Assembly (NCBI GenBank): GCA_007695305.1
Contig: REEA01000112.1
Location: 58,161-122,160 of the forward strand
From: Bacteroidia bacterium
Lineage (GTDB): Bacteria; Bacteroidota; Bacteroidia; Bacteroidales; UBA7960
Direction of reading: 5' to 3'
Length of the DNA stretch: 64,000 nucleotides
In this document: in pieces, positions 27,000 through 37,992 of the stretch
Position numbering within the stretch: the stretch's first letter is position 1
How the letters are laid out: every line of letters starts with the position of its first letter
Made by a program: the position numbers and the translations under genes
Notes under the pieces: generated by a model
Told to the model about the DNA's origin: nothing
Seen by the model: only the letters and a program-made list of their open reading frames with translations
The model's database searches: none

Positions 27000-29189
27000 T
27001 TAATGGATCACGATTCTTCCGGTTTGAATCTCCCTGCCGGTTGAAAACCGCACGATATATATGCCTGTGGGGATGTTTCCAAGTTCCACTGATTGCAGGG
27101 TTTCCCAATGCGACGGAGCAATAGATTGCTCATAAATGATTTGCCCCCGGGTATCCATGATGGTCATTTCGACGGGCTCATAAAACGGCGACAGCGAAAC
27201 GGTGAAGCTTCCACTGCTGGGGTTTGGAAAAATATTGTAGCGCAGCATATCTGCAACCGGCCGGATATCTGCTGTTATGTCATCAAAAATGGCAACAATG
27301 TTAGCATTGTTTTCGATGTTGATGAGCAGGGTGTCAGTGTAATAAGATTCGGTATGATTGACCATCCATTTAACAAACTTCCAGCCTTCTCCGGGGATTG
27401 CAACCACTTCCAGTTCTTCCCCTCCCTCAATTTCATACTGGCCGGGTTCGGGCTCTGTGGTTCCTGTTCCTTCCACATTGATAATGACCACATATCCGTT
27501 TTCCTCGTTTACCACCACATAATTTTCTTTCACGATGGTTTCACCGTCATATTCCAGGGTAATGGTTTTGCCACCGCTGGTGTTGTAGATTACTTCATGC
27601 GGACCGGTGCCGGAAGCAATAGACGGTTCGGCACCATTTCCAAAATGCCAGCTGACGGTTTCAGGTTCATTGCAAAAGGTCAGATGGAAGGTAACCGGCA
27701 TACCAACGGTTACAGCCATGGGATCGGCAATGAAATCCACGGCATCACCCATTACGGTAAAAGTATAATACCCCGCAGGTGCTACGAGAGGTTTATTGAT
27801 GGTTTTCCCGTTAACATTGGTGGCACTGATGTAATATGAAACCTCGGTCATGCATGGTTGCCCCGGAATATGTGCATAGTATGTGTCTTCTTCAAGCACC
27901 ATAGGTAGTTGTTCAAAAGCTCCACCATTGCCCGCTTTCCAATAAACAAAAGCTTCTTCGACACCTGCCTGGTTGCTGATATTCGCTCTTACTTCATAGC
28001 TCACATCAACATAATCAGCTTCCAGGATTCGGGCGTGGGCGATATGTATGGGGTCATCCGCGGCAATTTCTCGGGTTACACAGTGAATGGCACCACTGGC
28101 AGAAATCACATTGTTCATATTGATACCAACGATTTCGTATCCCGGCATTGCCTCTTCATAAATGGTAAGCGCTTCAGCATCAAGGTAGCTGCCATACACC
28201 GGCACGAGCACCACATTGTTCAGGATGATGGAATTTGTATAGGTACGATAGTGTGCCTGTGGCGGGTAGTTGCCACTGGGGCTGGGTGCCATTGGTACCC
28301 TTACTACATTGAAGGGTCTTTCATAGGCAGTTTGATAGTTGCTGAGCAGATAAGCAAGGTTGGCTTCGATAAAGGGGCCATCTGATATACCTTGCGGAAA
28401 TTCGCCCACCAGGAGGGTTTCTTCATCAAGCAATTTCATGTGCATATCCAGGTGGGAAATATTGTCAAATGGCAACTCATCCATTTTGATATAGGTATGT
28501 ATTCCCTTAAAGTCATACATTACCTGGTCAATTTGGGCTTCAGTGAACCCGGAATTTTCAGACAATATCAGTTTGGATGAGAAACCCTGACCGAACCCGT
28601 CGGCCATAAAATTGCCACCGGTGGCTGTGAGCAGATTAGAGCCTAATGCCATTTGATAAATGGGCAAACCCAGATAGCCGGCCATGAAATTTGGCACCTG
28701 GTTGTCCTGTGGGCGCGGTCGGTTGTAATCCCAGTCTATAAAGGCAAGCTCGTCGGTGCCATCCAGGTAAACGCTTTGGGGACCGTAATCCCTTACCCAG
28801 ACACTGTTGAATGGAGCATTCACAAATATGATGTTGTCAAGTGGCACATTTCCTGAAATGAGGTAGTTTTGAACCCACGACTGGTTAGAGGTGATGATGT
28901 ATACGTTAACGGCTGATTGTGCATGCCTGACGATCTCCCTCAATTCCGGACTGTATGCCGCCCAGGTTATGATTACAGCCTGTGCTTCCTCAAATTCACC
29001 GGGTGTACGCGGTGAATTGGCAGGAGGGTTGGTACTTAGCGGAACAGGCAAATTTGCCCTGTAATCCGGGTAAATGGCCTTTTCTTCTTCTGTCATCCAT
29101 TTGGGCAGAACTTCCTGGGCCACTGAATTGCTGAGAAAAAAAACATTTAATGAAAAAAAGAATGTGGTAAGCAGTAAAATACAACGCAT
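27000..29189 (-). CDS. Secreted PPAD-like peptidylarginine deiminase with T9SS C-terminal domain
   Basis: A 729-residue protein with a signal peptide (about 1-24). Residues about 55-385 form the PAD_porph/agmatine-deiminase fold. The four catalytic positions of Porphyromonas gingivalis PPAD have counterparts: D134 (VRDYGP), H250 (DMHMK), N319 (TYTNS) and C370 (AIHCVTRE). NRPRP (156-160) gives R157 and R159 spaced like the PPAD arginines that hold a C-terminal carboxylate. After it come an Ig-like domain (about 390-480), a PKD-like domain (about 485-570), a repeat-type domain and a type IX sorting domain (NIFPNPSSGSF near 655 to the end). Predicted role: citrullination of peptide C-terminal arginines, or guanidine hydrolysis, outside the cell. 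It is monocistronic with its own promoter. Confidence 0.87.
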   Translation of the reverse strand: MRCILLLTTFFFSLNVFFLSNSVAQEVLPKWMTEEEKAIYPDYRANLPVPLSTNPPANSPRTPGEFEEAQAVIITWAAYSPELREIVRHAQSAVNVYIITSNQSWVQNYLISGNVPLDNIIFVNAPFNSVWVRDYGPQSVYLDGTDELAFIDWDYNRPRPQDNQVPNFMAGYLGLPIYQMALGSNLLTATGGNFMADGFGQGFSSKLILSENSGFTEAQIDQVMYDFKGIHTYIKMDELPFDNISHLDMHMKLLDEETLLVGEFPQGISDGPFIEANLAYLLSNYQTAYERPFNVVRVPMAPSPSGNYPPQAHYRTYTNSIILNNVVLVPVYGSYLDAEALTIYEEAMPGYEIVGINMNNVISASGAIHCVTREIAADDPIHIAHARILEADYVDVSYEVRANISNQAGVEEAFVYWKAGNGGAFEQLPMVLEEDTYYAHIPGQPCMTEVSYYISATNVNGKTINKPLVAPAGYYTFTVMGDAVDFIADPMAVTVGMPVTFHLTFCNEPETVSWHFGNGAEPSIASGTGPHEVIYNTSGGKTITLEYDGETIVKENYVVVNEENGYVVIINVEGTGTTEPEPGQYEIEGGEELEVVAIPGEGWKFVKWMVNHTESYYTDTLLINIENNANIVAIFDDITADIRPVADMLRYNIFPNPSSGSFTVSLSPFYEPVEMTIMDTRGQIIYEQSIAPSHWETLQSVELGNIPTGIYIVRFSTGREIQTGRIVIH

Positions 29190-29227
29190 ATTTGAAAAAT
29201 ATTGAACGATTTGATTGATTCCTTAAA

Positions 29228-29235
29228 CAAATTTA
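29228..29235 (-). promoter_or_regulatory. -7 promoter element of the deiminase gene
   Basis: Minus-strand TAAATTTG, an exact TAnnTTTG match, 38 bp upstream of the ATG. Confidence 0.45.
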
Positions 29236-29375
29236 ATGCATGATCCCATCCTGTTGACCAGAAACTACATCAGTTTAAAAAGAATGGAAGTGAAACTGAG
29301 AAAAAACATTCAGAAATGATCCATTTCGGTTAATTTTCACATGCAAAAATACGCATAATTCTATAAATAAACCAC

Positions 29376-31196
29376 TCAGGAGAACATTTGCAGGCCATGC
29401 AATTTTTTGTAAATGCCATCTTTATCCAGTAACTGGCTGTGTGTTCCTGTTTCCATGATGCGTCCCTCGTGCATTACACAAATAAGGTCGGCATTGATGA
29501 TGGTAGACAACCGATGTGCAATCACAATGGATGTTCGATTTTCCATGACATTCAGCAAAGCTTCCTGGACATACTTTTCCGATTCGGTATCCAGCGATGA
29601 TGTTGCTTCGTCAAGAATGAGGATGGGTGGGTTTTTCAGAACGGCCCGTGCAATACTGATTCTTTGTCTTTGCCCGCCTGACAGCTTGCTTCCGCGGTCG
29701 CCTATATTGGTATGGTAACCCAGGGGTGTATCCATTATGAAGTCGTGGGCATTGGCTATACGTGCAGCCTGTATCACTTCCTCTTCTGAAACTTCATCAG
29801 CACCAAAGGCGATATTGTTATAAAACGTGTCGTTAAACAATATGGGTTCCTGATTCACATTTCCCATTAAACTGCGCAAGTCTTTGATTCTGACCTGTTG
29901 CAGGGGAATACCGTCAATGCTGATCTCACCTTCTTCCACATCGTAAAACCGGGGAATGAGGTCAACAAAAGTTGACTTTCCGGCGCCTGACTGCCCAACC
30001 AGGGCCACTCTCTGGCCTTTTTTGATGGAAATATTGATGTCTTTCAACACGTAGATTTCTTCATATTTGAAAGAAACATCCCGGAATGTGATGTCGGAAT
30101 GGAATCCTTTTTTTGATTTGGCGTCCGGGCTGTCCTTAATGGATATTTCGGCGGTGAGTACGTTGTCGATGCGCTCTGCCGACGCAAGTCCTTTCTGGAC
30201 ATTATACCATGCTTTGGTAAAGTTTTTTGCAGGTTGAATAATTTGCGAAAAGATGGCCAGGTAACCCACGAAGGCTTCCGGCGAGAGCGCGCTGTTTCCT
30301 GAGAGTACCAGTGAGCCGCCAAAGAGGAGGATCACGATAAAGACCGTTGTTCCCATGAATTCACTAACCGGCGAGGCAAGATCCTGGCGGCGGTATAGTT
30401 TATTCATGATTCGGGTGTACAGGTTATTAAGGCTATGGAAGCGCATCCTCATCTTGTTTTCTGCGTTGAAGGCCTTGATGATGCGTAAGCCCGACAAGGT
30501 TTCTTCCATAACAGAAAGGATCATTCCAAGCTTGCTCTGACTTCTCAGGGCTGTAGGTTTCAGGGAACGGGCAATCCTGCCAATGATAAAGCCGGCAATG
30601 GGTAACAGAATCAGGACAAAAAGGGTTAGTTGCGGACTCATCAGCATCAGCCAGCTCATAAAGACCAGGATCGTGATCGGATCGCGGAATGCCAGTGCCA
30701 TTGAACTGATTACGCTCAGCTCAATTTGATAAACATCATTGGTCATCCTGGAAATGATATCTCCTTTCCGGCCTTTTGAGTAATATGCAAGGGGAAGATC
30801 AATGGTTTTCCGGTATATGTCGTTTCGAATATCTTTTACCACACCGTTGCGAACCGGAGCCAGATGGTAAAGGCCCAGGTACCTGAATCCGTTTTTTAGC
30901 AGACTCGTAATGATCACAATCATGCTGATAAAAAAAAGCGCCGCCACCTCTCCATGATTCTGAATCAGTTGAGCCATGTAATAATTGAAATTGTTCATAA
31001 CCACTTCAAAATTGAAGCGAAACGGCATCAGCTCATAATGCCCGTCATGTGTGCTGAACAGTATACTCACAAAGGGGATCAGCATATTCAGGCTGAACAA
31101 TGAGAAAATCACCGACAGGATATTGAACAGCACATTCATGCCCACTCGCGGCCAATAGGGTATGAGATATTGCAGGATGACTTTAAAGTTTCGCAT
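29376..31196 (-). CDS. ABC exporter, fused membrane and ATPase domains (MsbA/multidrug type)
   Basis: A 606-residue half-transporter. Residues about 15-330 hold six membrane helices; the ATPase domain has Walker A GQSGAGKST (about 397-405), the signature LSGGQRQRISIARA, Walker B ILILDEATSSLD and the H-loop AHRLST. This is the layout of MsbA-like lipid flippases and multidrug exporters. Bacteroidetes encode several such proteins, and this one sits 20 bp downstream of purB, so the neighbourhood does not reveal its cargo. Lipid A-core export is possible but unproven. Confidence 0.92.
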   Translation of the reverse strand: MRNFKVILQYLIPYWPRVGMNVLFNILSVIFSLFSLNMLIPFVSILFSTHDGHYELMPFRFNFEVVMNNFNYYMAQLIQNHGEVAALFFISMIVIITSLLKNGFRYLGLYHLAPVRNGVVKDIRNDIYRKTIDLPLAYYSKGRKGDIISRMTNDVYQIELSVISSMALAFRDPITILVFMSWLMLMSPQLTLFVLILLPIAGFIIGRIARSLKPTALRSQSKLGMILSVMEETLSGLRIIKAFNAENKMRMRFHSLNNLYTRIMNKLYRRQDLASPVSEFMGTTVFIVILLFGGSLVLSGNSALSPEAFVGYLAIFSQIIQPAKNFTKAWYNVQKGLASAERIDNVLTAEISIKDSPDAKSKKGFHSDITFRDVSFKYEEIYVLKDINISIKKGQRVALVGQSGAGKSTFVDLIPRFYDVEEGEISIDGIPLQQVRIKDLRSLMGNVNQEPILFNDTFYNNIAFGADEVSEEEVIQAARIANAHDFIMDTPLGYHTNIGDRGSKLSGGQRQRISIARAVLKNPPILILDEATSSLDTESEKYVQEALLNVMENRTSIVIAHRLSTIINADLICVMHEGRIMETGTHSQLLDKDGIYKKLHGLQMFS

Positions 31197-31216
31197 ATGT
31201 TCAGCAGTGGGTTTTT

Positions 31217-32569
31217 TCAGGGTAAAGGGTCGGGGATGATACCGGTGTAATTGAATGGGCTTATCTTTTTCATTCTTTCTTTGTCTTTTGGATCAATGTC
31301 CAGTTCGTCAATATACTGGTCAATCATCTCCCTGGTTATTATCCGGTTTTGCCTTGTTAATTTTTTTAGTCCTTCGTATGGTTCAGGGTAGTTCATGCTG
31401 CGGAGCATACTTTGTATGGCTTCGGCAACAACAACCGTGTGTTTTTCAAGATCATCGTTGATTTTCGCGATGTTCAGACTGATTTTTCCCAAGCCTTTGG
31501 TGATGGCTTTAAGTGCAATAAGCATATGACCCAGTGGTACACCAATGTTGCGCAGGACGGTAGAGTCGCTCAGGTCGCGTTGCAACCTGCTCACCGGCAA
31601 CTTTGCCGAAAGGTGTTCCAGCAGGGCGATGGCAATTCCTGCATTGCCTTCTGCATTTTCAAAATCGATGGGATTTATTTTGTGTGGCATTGCGGAAGAA
31701 CCTGTTTCCGACTCCATCACTTTTTGGGTGAAATAGTCCATAGAGACGTATGACCAGCAATCCCTTGCCAGATCAATCAGGATGGTAAGCAGGCGTTTCA
31801 GGTTATCAAAAATGGCAGCCAATCCATCGTAGTGATCGATTTGGGTGGTGATTCTTGACCGCTCCAGTCCGAGGGATTGAACGAATCTGTCAGCAAAGGA
31901 ATTCCAGTCAACATCCGGGTAACATACGTGGTGTGCGTTAAAATTTCCTGTAGCACCGCCAAATTTTGCATTGAATGGCAATGCTTTCAGCATAATCATT
32001 TGTTGTGTCAGCCTTTCATGGAATACACGAAGTTCTTTGCCCATTGAAGTGGGTGAAGCCGGCTGTCCGTGCGTACGGGCCAGCATCGGGACCTGCAGCC
32101 ATTTGTTTGACAACTCCCGGATTTTATTCAGCAATTCATGCAATGCGGGATAGATCACTGCCTCCAGCCCTTCTTTCAGTGATAAGGGAATGGCTGTATT
32201 GTTGATATCCTGTGAAGTGAGTCCGAAGTGGACCATTTCCCTGTATTTCTGCATGCCAAATGCATCGAACCTCTCCTTGATAAAATACTCAACCGCTTTG
32301 ATGTCATGATTGGTTTCCTCTTCAATGGTTTTGATACGCAAGGCATGGCTGTGATCAAAAGTGTCAATTACACTAAGGGCTTTTTCCAGGTCTTCTTTTT
32401 TAATTTGGCTAAGCGGCGGAAGTGGAATATCCGTAAGTGCCAGAAAATATTTAACTTCCACCATAATCCGGTATCTGATCAAAGCTTCTTCGGAGAAATA
32501 AGCACTCAGGGGCCTGGTTATTTTTTGATAACGGCCATCGACCGGATTGATATTGGAAAGACTTTGCAT
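31217..32569 (-). CDS. purB: Adenylosuccinate lyase
   Basis: A 450-residue enzyme acting twice in purine synthesis: it releases fumarate from SAICAR and from adenylosuccinate. The start is the ATG at 32569 (MQSLSNINPVDGRY), which matches the family; an upstream ATG 18 codons earlier was rejected. The fumarase/aspartase superfamily signature is SSAMPHKINPIDFEN (about residues 286-300), and the catalytic histidine region is THGQPASPT. Length is close to the E. coli enzyme. The ABC exporter starts 20 bp downstream, and yidC ends 120 bp upstream. Confidence 0.96.
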   Translation of the reverse strand: MQSLSNINPVDGRYQKITRPLSAYFSEEALIRYRIMVEVKYFLALTDIPLPPLSQIKKEDLEKALSVIDTFDHSHALRIKTIEEETNHDIKAVEYFIKERFDAFGMQKYREMVHFGLTSQDINNTAIPLSLKEGLEAVIYPALHELLNKIRELSNKWLQVPMLARTHGQPASPTSMGKELRVFHERLTQQMIMLKALPFNAKFGGATGNFNAHHVCYPDVDWNSFADRFVQSLGLERSRITTQIDHYDGLAAIFDNLKRLLTILIDLARDCWSYVSMDYFTQKVMESETGSSAMPHKINPIDFENAEGNAGIAIALLEHLSAKLPVSRLQRDLSDSTVLRNIGVPLGHMLIALKAITKGLGKISLNIAKINDDLEKHTVVVAEAIQSMLRSMNYPEPYEGLKKLTRQNRIITREMIDQYIDELDIDPKDKERMKKISPFNYTGIIPDPLP

Positions 32570-32689
32570 GGCTATTTGCTTTTCCGGGGAAAGATGCCCG
32601 GCAAATTGATTACATAACAGCAATAAATGTTACTGCCTCGGTTTTCCGTTTCGGCAAACCTCAGATTCCGGTTCTACCCGTCAATATCA

Positions 32690-34630
32690 TTAACGTTTCC
32701 GTTTTTTCTTCTTTTGTGCTTCCTGTTGCTTTGCCAGCTCTTCCATTCTCATCTGCCACTTTGACTTTTTAACCGGTTTCTTTTTGTTTTCTTCAATTTT
32801 GGCATGCAGAGCATCTTCATCAATGAATTTGCGGAAAATGAACATCTGGCCAAAAGTGATCACATTTGCCAGGAAATAATAATAGCTCAGGCCGGATGCA
32901 AAATTGTTGAAAATGCCCAAGAGCATCACCGGCATGATGTAAAGCATGGTCTTCATGCCCGGCATCTGGCTGCTTGAACTCATCATTTGAGAGTTCATAT
33001 GGGTATAGATGATCATGGATCCGGCCATTAACAGTGTGAAGAGGCTTACATGGTCACCGTAGAAAGGGATTGAGAATGGCAGGTCAAGAATAGAATCATA
33101 TGAGGACAAATCGTCGGCCCATAAAAATCCTTCCTGGCGGAGCTCGATGGAGGCCGGAAAGAAACGGAACAGTGCAATGAGAATTGGCAGCTGAAGAAGC
33201 ATGGGGATGCATCCGGCCATCGGGTTTACACCTGCTTTTTTGTAAAGTGCCATGGTCGCTTGCTGCTTTTTCATGGCGTCTTCCTTTTTTGGGAACTTTT
33301 TACTCAGCTCATCGATTTCAGGTTTCAACAGGCGCATTTTTGCCTGCGACAGGTAGGTTTTGTAAGCGATGGGCAGCAGGATAAGCTTTAATAAAAATGT
33401 AAGTATCAGAATGATGATGCCATAATTCAGGTCAAAACCATCAAGATAGTTAAAAATAGGGATCACCACGAACCGATTTATCCAGGAGGTCAGAAAGAAT
33501 CCCCATCCCAGTGGAATTTTACGTTCCAGATCAAGATCCAGTGAGGTAAACAGGCGATAGTTGTTTGGACCAAGGAACCATTGCATGGGATAAACATTGT
33601 CGGTTCTGGCGTCATAGTCCAGGTTTATGGAGGCTGTCATGATTTTCAGGAATTCTTCGTCATCCTCCGGCAAGGTTATGTTGGCCACGTCGGCATTTGC
33701 CATTCCTTCTTTCCCTATGAGTACGGTGGAGAAAAATTGCTGTTTGAAAGATATCCAGCGAACGCTGGTTGTCAGCCGTTCAGAACCATCTCTGCCGGGC
33801 CTTAGTCTGGAAACTTCGTTTGTTGCATATTTGTAGAATACAGTTGTATTGTTCAGCTCGTTTTGCCGGCTTTTTTCCTGCCGGGGCAGTTTTTGCTGCC
33901 AGTCGAGGGTGAGGAAGGTGGTGTTGGGAGCGATAGCTTCACGCATACCGATGAATCGGATGTCGAAATCAATCATGTAGTTGTCAGCTGCTATATCGTA
34001 TTCGATTTCGATATAGCTTGGCTGTTCTTCGGAATGGAAATCGCTGTAAGCGCGCATAGAGAACAGCGCTCTTTCATTTTCTGCCAGGGTAAAATGCCTT
34101 TCATCAGAAATAGGCCGGTTGTTTATATAGGGAATAAAAAACAGGTTTTCGGTTGAAACATTTCTGTTACCTGAAAAGAAAATGAAGGTAAACTGATCGT
34201 CCTCGCCGGTAATGAGCATGAGCGGTTCCTGGTTGAATCGCTTATACTCTGTTAGCTCGGCGGTTTGGATATGGCCTCCTTTATTGTTGAATGTCAGCCG
34301 CATCACTTCTGTTTCCAAAACAAAAAGTTCTTCCTGACCGATGGCACTGCGTGAGAAGTAGCCCATCCTGTCTCTAAGCCTTTGTTGATCAAGTGAATCG
34401 GGTGTGACCGTGCCATCGGTAACCATTTCAGGTATTTGCTCTTCAACTGTTTTGGTGGTTTCTTCCAATTGTCTTTGACGTGCTTCGGCTTGCATCCGTT
34501 GCACTTCTGCTATACTATCCTGTATTCTCCTTGCCTCCAGGCGCTCTTCTTCACTTGGAGCCATCCAAATACTGTATCCTATGATAATTACGGCGATGAT
34601 TATCAGCCCGATAATGTTGTCTCTTGTCAT
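32690..34630 (-). CDS. yidC: Membrane protein insertase YidC
   Basis: A 646-residue Oxa1/YidC-family insertase, which integrates proteins into the inner membrane with or without Sec. An N-terminal helix (about residues 5-23) is followed by a coiled-coil-prone linker (RIQDSIAEVQRMQAEARQ), the large periplasmic beta domain (to about 360), and the conserved five-helix insertase core containing MKKQQATMALYKKAGVNP and GCIPMLLQLPILIALFRFF. The end is a basic tail (KKKKRKR) of the kind that contacts ribosomes. It lies 63 bp downstream of pyrG and has its own -7 promoter element in the gap. Confidence 0.96.
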   Translation of the reverse strand: MTRDNIIGLIIIAVIIIGYSIWMAPSEEERLEARRIQDSIAEVQRMQAEARQRQLEETTKTVEEQIPEMVTDGTVTPDSLDQQRLRDRMGYFSRSAIGQEELFVLETEVMRLTFNNKGGHIQTAELTEYKRFNQEPLMLITGEDDQFTFIFFSGNRNVSTENLFFIPYINNRPISDERHFTLAENERALFSMRAYSDFHSEEQPSYIEIEYDIAADNYMIDFDIRFIGMREAIAPNTTFLTLDWQQKLPRQEKSRQNELNNTTVFYKYATNEVSRLRPGRDGSERLTTSVRWISFKQQFFSTVLIGKEGMANADVANITLPEDDEEFLKIMTASINLDYDARTDNVYPMQWFLGPNNYRLFTSLDLDLERKIPLGWGFFLTSWINRFVVIPIFNYLDGFDLNYGIIILILTFLLKLILLPIAYKTYLSQAKMRLLKPEIDELSKKFPKKEDAMKKQQATMALYKKAGVNPMAGCIPMLLQLPILIALFRFFPASIELRQEGFLWADDLSSYDSILDLPFSIPFYGDHVSLFTLLMAGSMIIYTHMNSQMMSSSSQMPGMKTMLYIMPVMLLGIFNNFASGLSYYYFLANVITFGQMFIFRKFIDEDALHAKIEENKKKPVKKSKWQMRMEELAKQQEAQKKKKRKR

Positions 34631-34653
34631 TTGTCAAATGATTTTTTCGACTG

Positions 34654-34661
34654 CAAAGATA
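34654..34661 (-). promoter_or_regulatory. -7 promoter element of yidC
   Basis: Minus-strand TATCTTTG, an exact TAnnTTTG match, 23 bp upstream of the yidC ATG and inside the pyrG-yidC gap. A minus-strand TTTG at 34678-34681 may serve as -33, with a 16-bp spacer. Confidence 0.5.
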
Positions 34662-34693
34662 AGTGAAAAGCTTGAACCAAAACAGGGTATATT

Positions 34694-36319
<1,626 letters not shown>

Positions 36320-36360
36320 TTAAGATGCGAAAGTAAGAAAAGATTGTAATACAGCGCTTC

Positions 36361-37023
36361 TTATTCTTCTTTTTCTGAATCTCTTGAGGAATTCGGGCTC
36401 TTTTCCCTATCCGGCTGATTTTTCATGATTGGATCCGGTTGCGTGTGGCTGCCGGGGGCAATCAGGTTTTCTTCACTTTTTTTCTTGATGGTTTTTCTGC
36501 GCTCAAGAACAGAGTCATCATCTTTACTTATCCTCTCCTCGATCAGAATGTCCTCGGTTTCATCAGTCTCTTTTGGCCAGAAACCACACCCACCGGTTTT
36601 TTTGATCAGGTAATACCCTCCGGAAAGTGCCAGTAAAACAGCTGCCAACCCAAGAATCTGCACCCCGGTATATTTTTCAAAATCCACAACGATCACTTTC
36701 CGGGCGAGGGCAATGATGGCCACCAGTAAGACCACCTCTACGTGGATAACATGCTCCCTGAAATAGACCTTTATTGTGTCTAAGAGCTCAATGCCGATAA
36801 CCACCAGGAGAAAAACGCCGAATACATTCATCAGGTTGTCCAGATTGATAATAAAATGATCACTGTCACTTTCTAAAACAGACTTTACCAAAACATATCC
36901 TAACTCAATGGTGGCAATAATCAGCAGAATAGACATCATCGCGATCAGCGACTTGATGATATATCTTTCAATCTTGTGAACTGTCTTTTTCAACAGGGGG
37001 GGGGTGTCATCTTTATATGGCAT
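36361..37023 (-). CDS. PsiE-like membrane protein with charged C-terminal tail
   Basis: A 220-residue protein starting at the ATG at 37023 (an in-frame TTG ten codons earlier was rejected). Four hydrophobic helices lie between about residues 22 and 145; the pattern (TIELGYVLVKSVL, VFGVFLLVVIGIELLDTIKVYF, HVEVVLLVAIIALARKVIVVD) resembles the phosphate-starvation-inducible PsiE family. The last 70 residues are highly charged and probably cytoplasmic and disordered (ISKDDDSVLERRKTIKKKSE), with no counterpart in short PsiE proteins. The function of PsiE is not established. It is separate from pyrG by 50 bp on the same strand. Confidence 0.68.
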   Translation of the reverse strand: MPYKDDTPPLLKKTVHKIERYIIKSLIAMMSILLIIATIELGYVLVKSVLESDSDHFIINLDNLMNVFGVFLLVVIGIELLDTIKVYFREHVIHVEVVLLVAIIALARKVIVVDFEKYTGVQILGLAAVLLALSGGYYLIKKTGGCGFWPKETDETEDILIEERISKDDDSVLERRKTIKKKSEENLIAPGSHTQPDPIMKNQPDREKSPNSSRDSEKEE

Positions 37024-37383
37024 CGCTTCATCGTTTAATGGTGAAACAACCAATTCTTATTTCAATATGAAAATTGCTGAAGACATAATGGTTACTTCGA
37101 TAATCACGAGGTTTTAATCAGGATAATCTGTCAGGCTTCTTATCCTAGCCGGAGCCCGCATGCAAAAATCAAGAATGTAAAAATACGAAAACTATACATT
37201 CTGTATCATTTTTCCGGTGCAAAAGACATATTTTCATAATCATAAATATTTCCAATGATTTTCATTTTACGAAAAACGCCGGCTTTCAATGAAAATTCTA
37301 TTGTAATTGAAAGCCGGCGAATGATCGCTGATTTTTAAAACAGATGTTGGTTTTAGGAATCAATTGGGAAGAAATGGTTGCAT
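37024..37383. other. Gene-free region with a strong terminator
   Basis: About 360 bp, AT-rich, without a credible gene. The only clear structure is the terminator at 37271-37319, which serves the small secreted protein gene to its right. I see no RNA gene in the remaining 240 bp. Confidence 0.6.
37271..37319 (-). terminator. Intrinsic terminator of the 95-residue protein gene
   Basis: Perfect 14-bp inverted repeat: CGCCGGCTTTCAAT at 37277-37290 and its complement at 37306-37319, with a 15-nt loop. Read on the minus strand it is followed by TTTTTC, so it terminates transcription of the gene ending at 37384. Confidence 0.85.
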
Positions 37384-37671
37384 TTATTCATTGTCAAATG
37401 GGGTCGGCTCTTCCTTTTCCGGTTTAAGCAGCTCCAGGATCAACGACTGCAAATACGTGTGATTGTTTGGGTCAGTATAATTATGGCTGGGGGCCGGTGT
37501 GAAAAGAACCGGTGTGTTTACTGTTGCTTCAGCCTCCAGAGGCATTTCCATCCGGATGTTTTTTCCGTCAGCCGTTTCAAAAGTAAGAACCGTGTATCCC
37601 GAAAATGTACTTGCCATGGATGCAGCGCCAAATCCTGCTGCCAATATGATTGCGACGAATGTTCTTTTCAT
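37384..37671 (-). CDS. Small secreted protein of unknown function
   Basis: A 95-residue protein with a signal peptide (MKRTFVAIILAAGFGAASMA, cleavage near residue 20). The mature part is about 75 residues: a short beta-like stretch (GYTVLTFETADGKNIRMEM), a proline-rich middle (NTPVLFTPAPSHNY) and an acidic end (PEKEEPTPFDNE). It has no cysteine and no family I recognise. The strong dedicated terminator and the clean signal peptide support a real gene. It is divergent from the MFS transporter, with a 320-bp AT-rich gap between them. Confidence 0.65.
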   Translation of the reverse strand: MKRTFVAIILAAGFGAASMASTFSGYTVLTFETADGKNIRMEMPLEAEATVNTPVLFTPAPSHNYTDPNNHTYLQSLILELLKPEKEEPTPFDNE

Positions 37672-37992
37672 GATGATTTGATATTTAATGGTTTAAAATT
37701 TATTGAATTTTTTTGTACAAGATTCAGTTCTCGTTCAAGTGTTGATTAAAGAATTATTTCTTTCTTTTATATATTGTTCCACCAAACTGAAATCACTAAT
37801 ATATACACATATAAAGATGAAATGTTCAGTAAAAAGAATAATAGGTTAAACAGATTTAATAATTTTTAAGAAATAATGCAGAATTAATTCGTCAATAAAA
37901 ATGGGTACCTTTGGCACAGGTTTATATATTGCGATAAACTGGTTCTCTGACCTGTCAAAGGTTGAAATATTCCGTTGTGTAACAAATGTTTT
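37672..37992. other. AT-rich divergent intergenic region
   Basis: About 320 bp between the small secreted protein gene and the MFS gene. It is very AT-rich and holds the MFS promoter element at 37906-37913. No gene, RNA or repeat could be recognised in the rest. Confidence 0.6.
37906..37913 (+). promoter_or_regulatory. -7 promoter element of the MFS gene
   Basis: TACCTTTG, an exact TAnnTTTG match, with the ATG at 37993. This implies a leader of about 70 nt. Confidence 0.45.

Noticed and set aside
27093..27839. 248-codon frame antisense to the deiminase gene
   Set aside because: The opposite strand encodes a clear protein with catalytic motifs in frame; this is a shadow frame without recognisable motifs.
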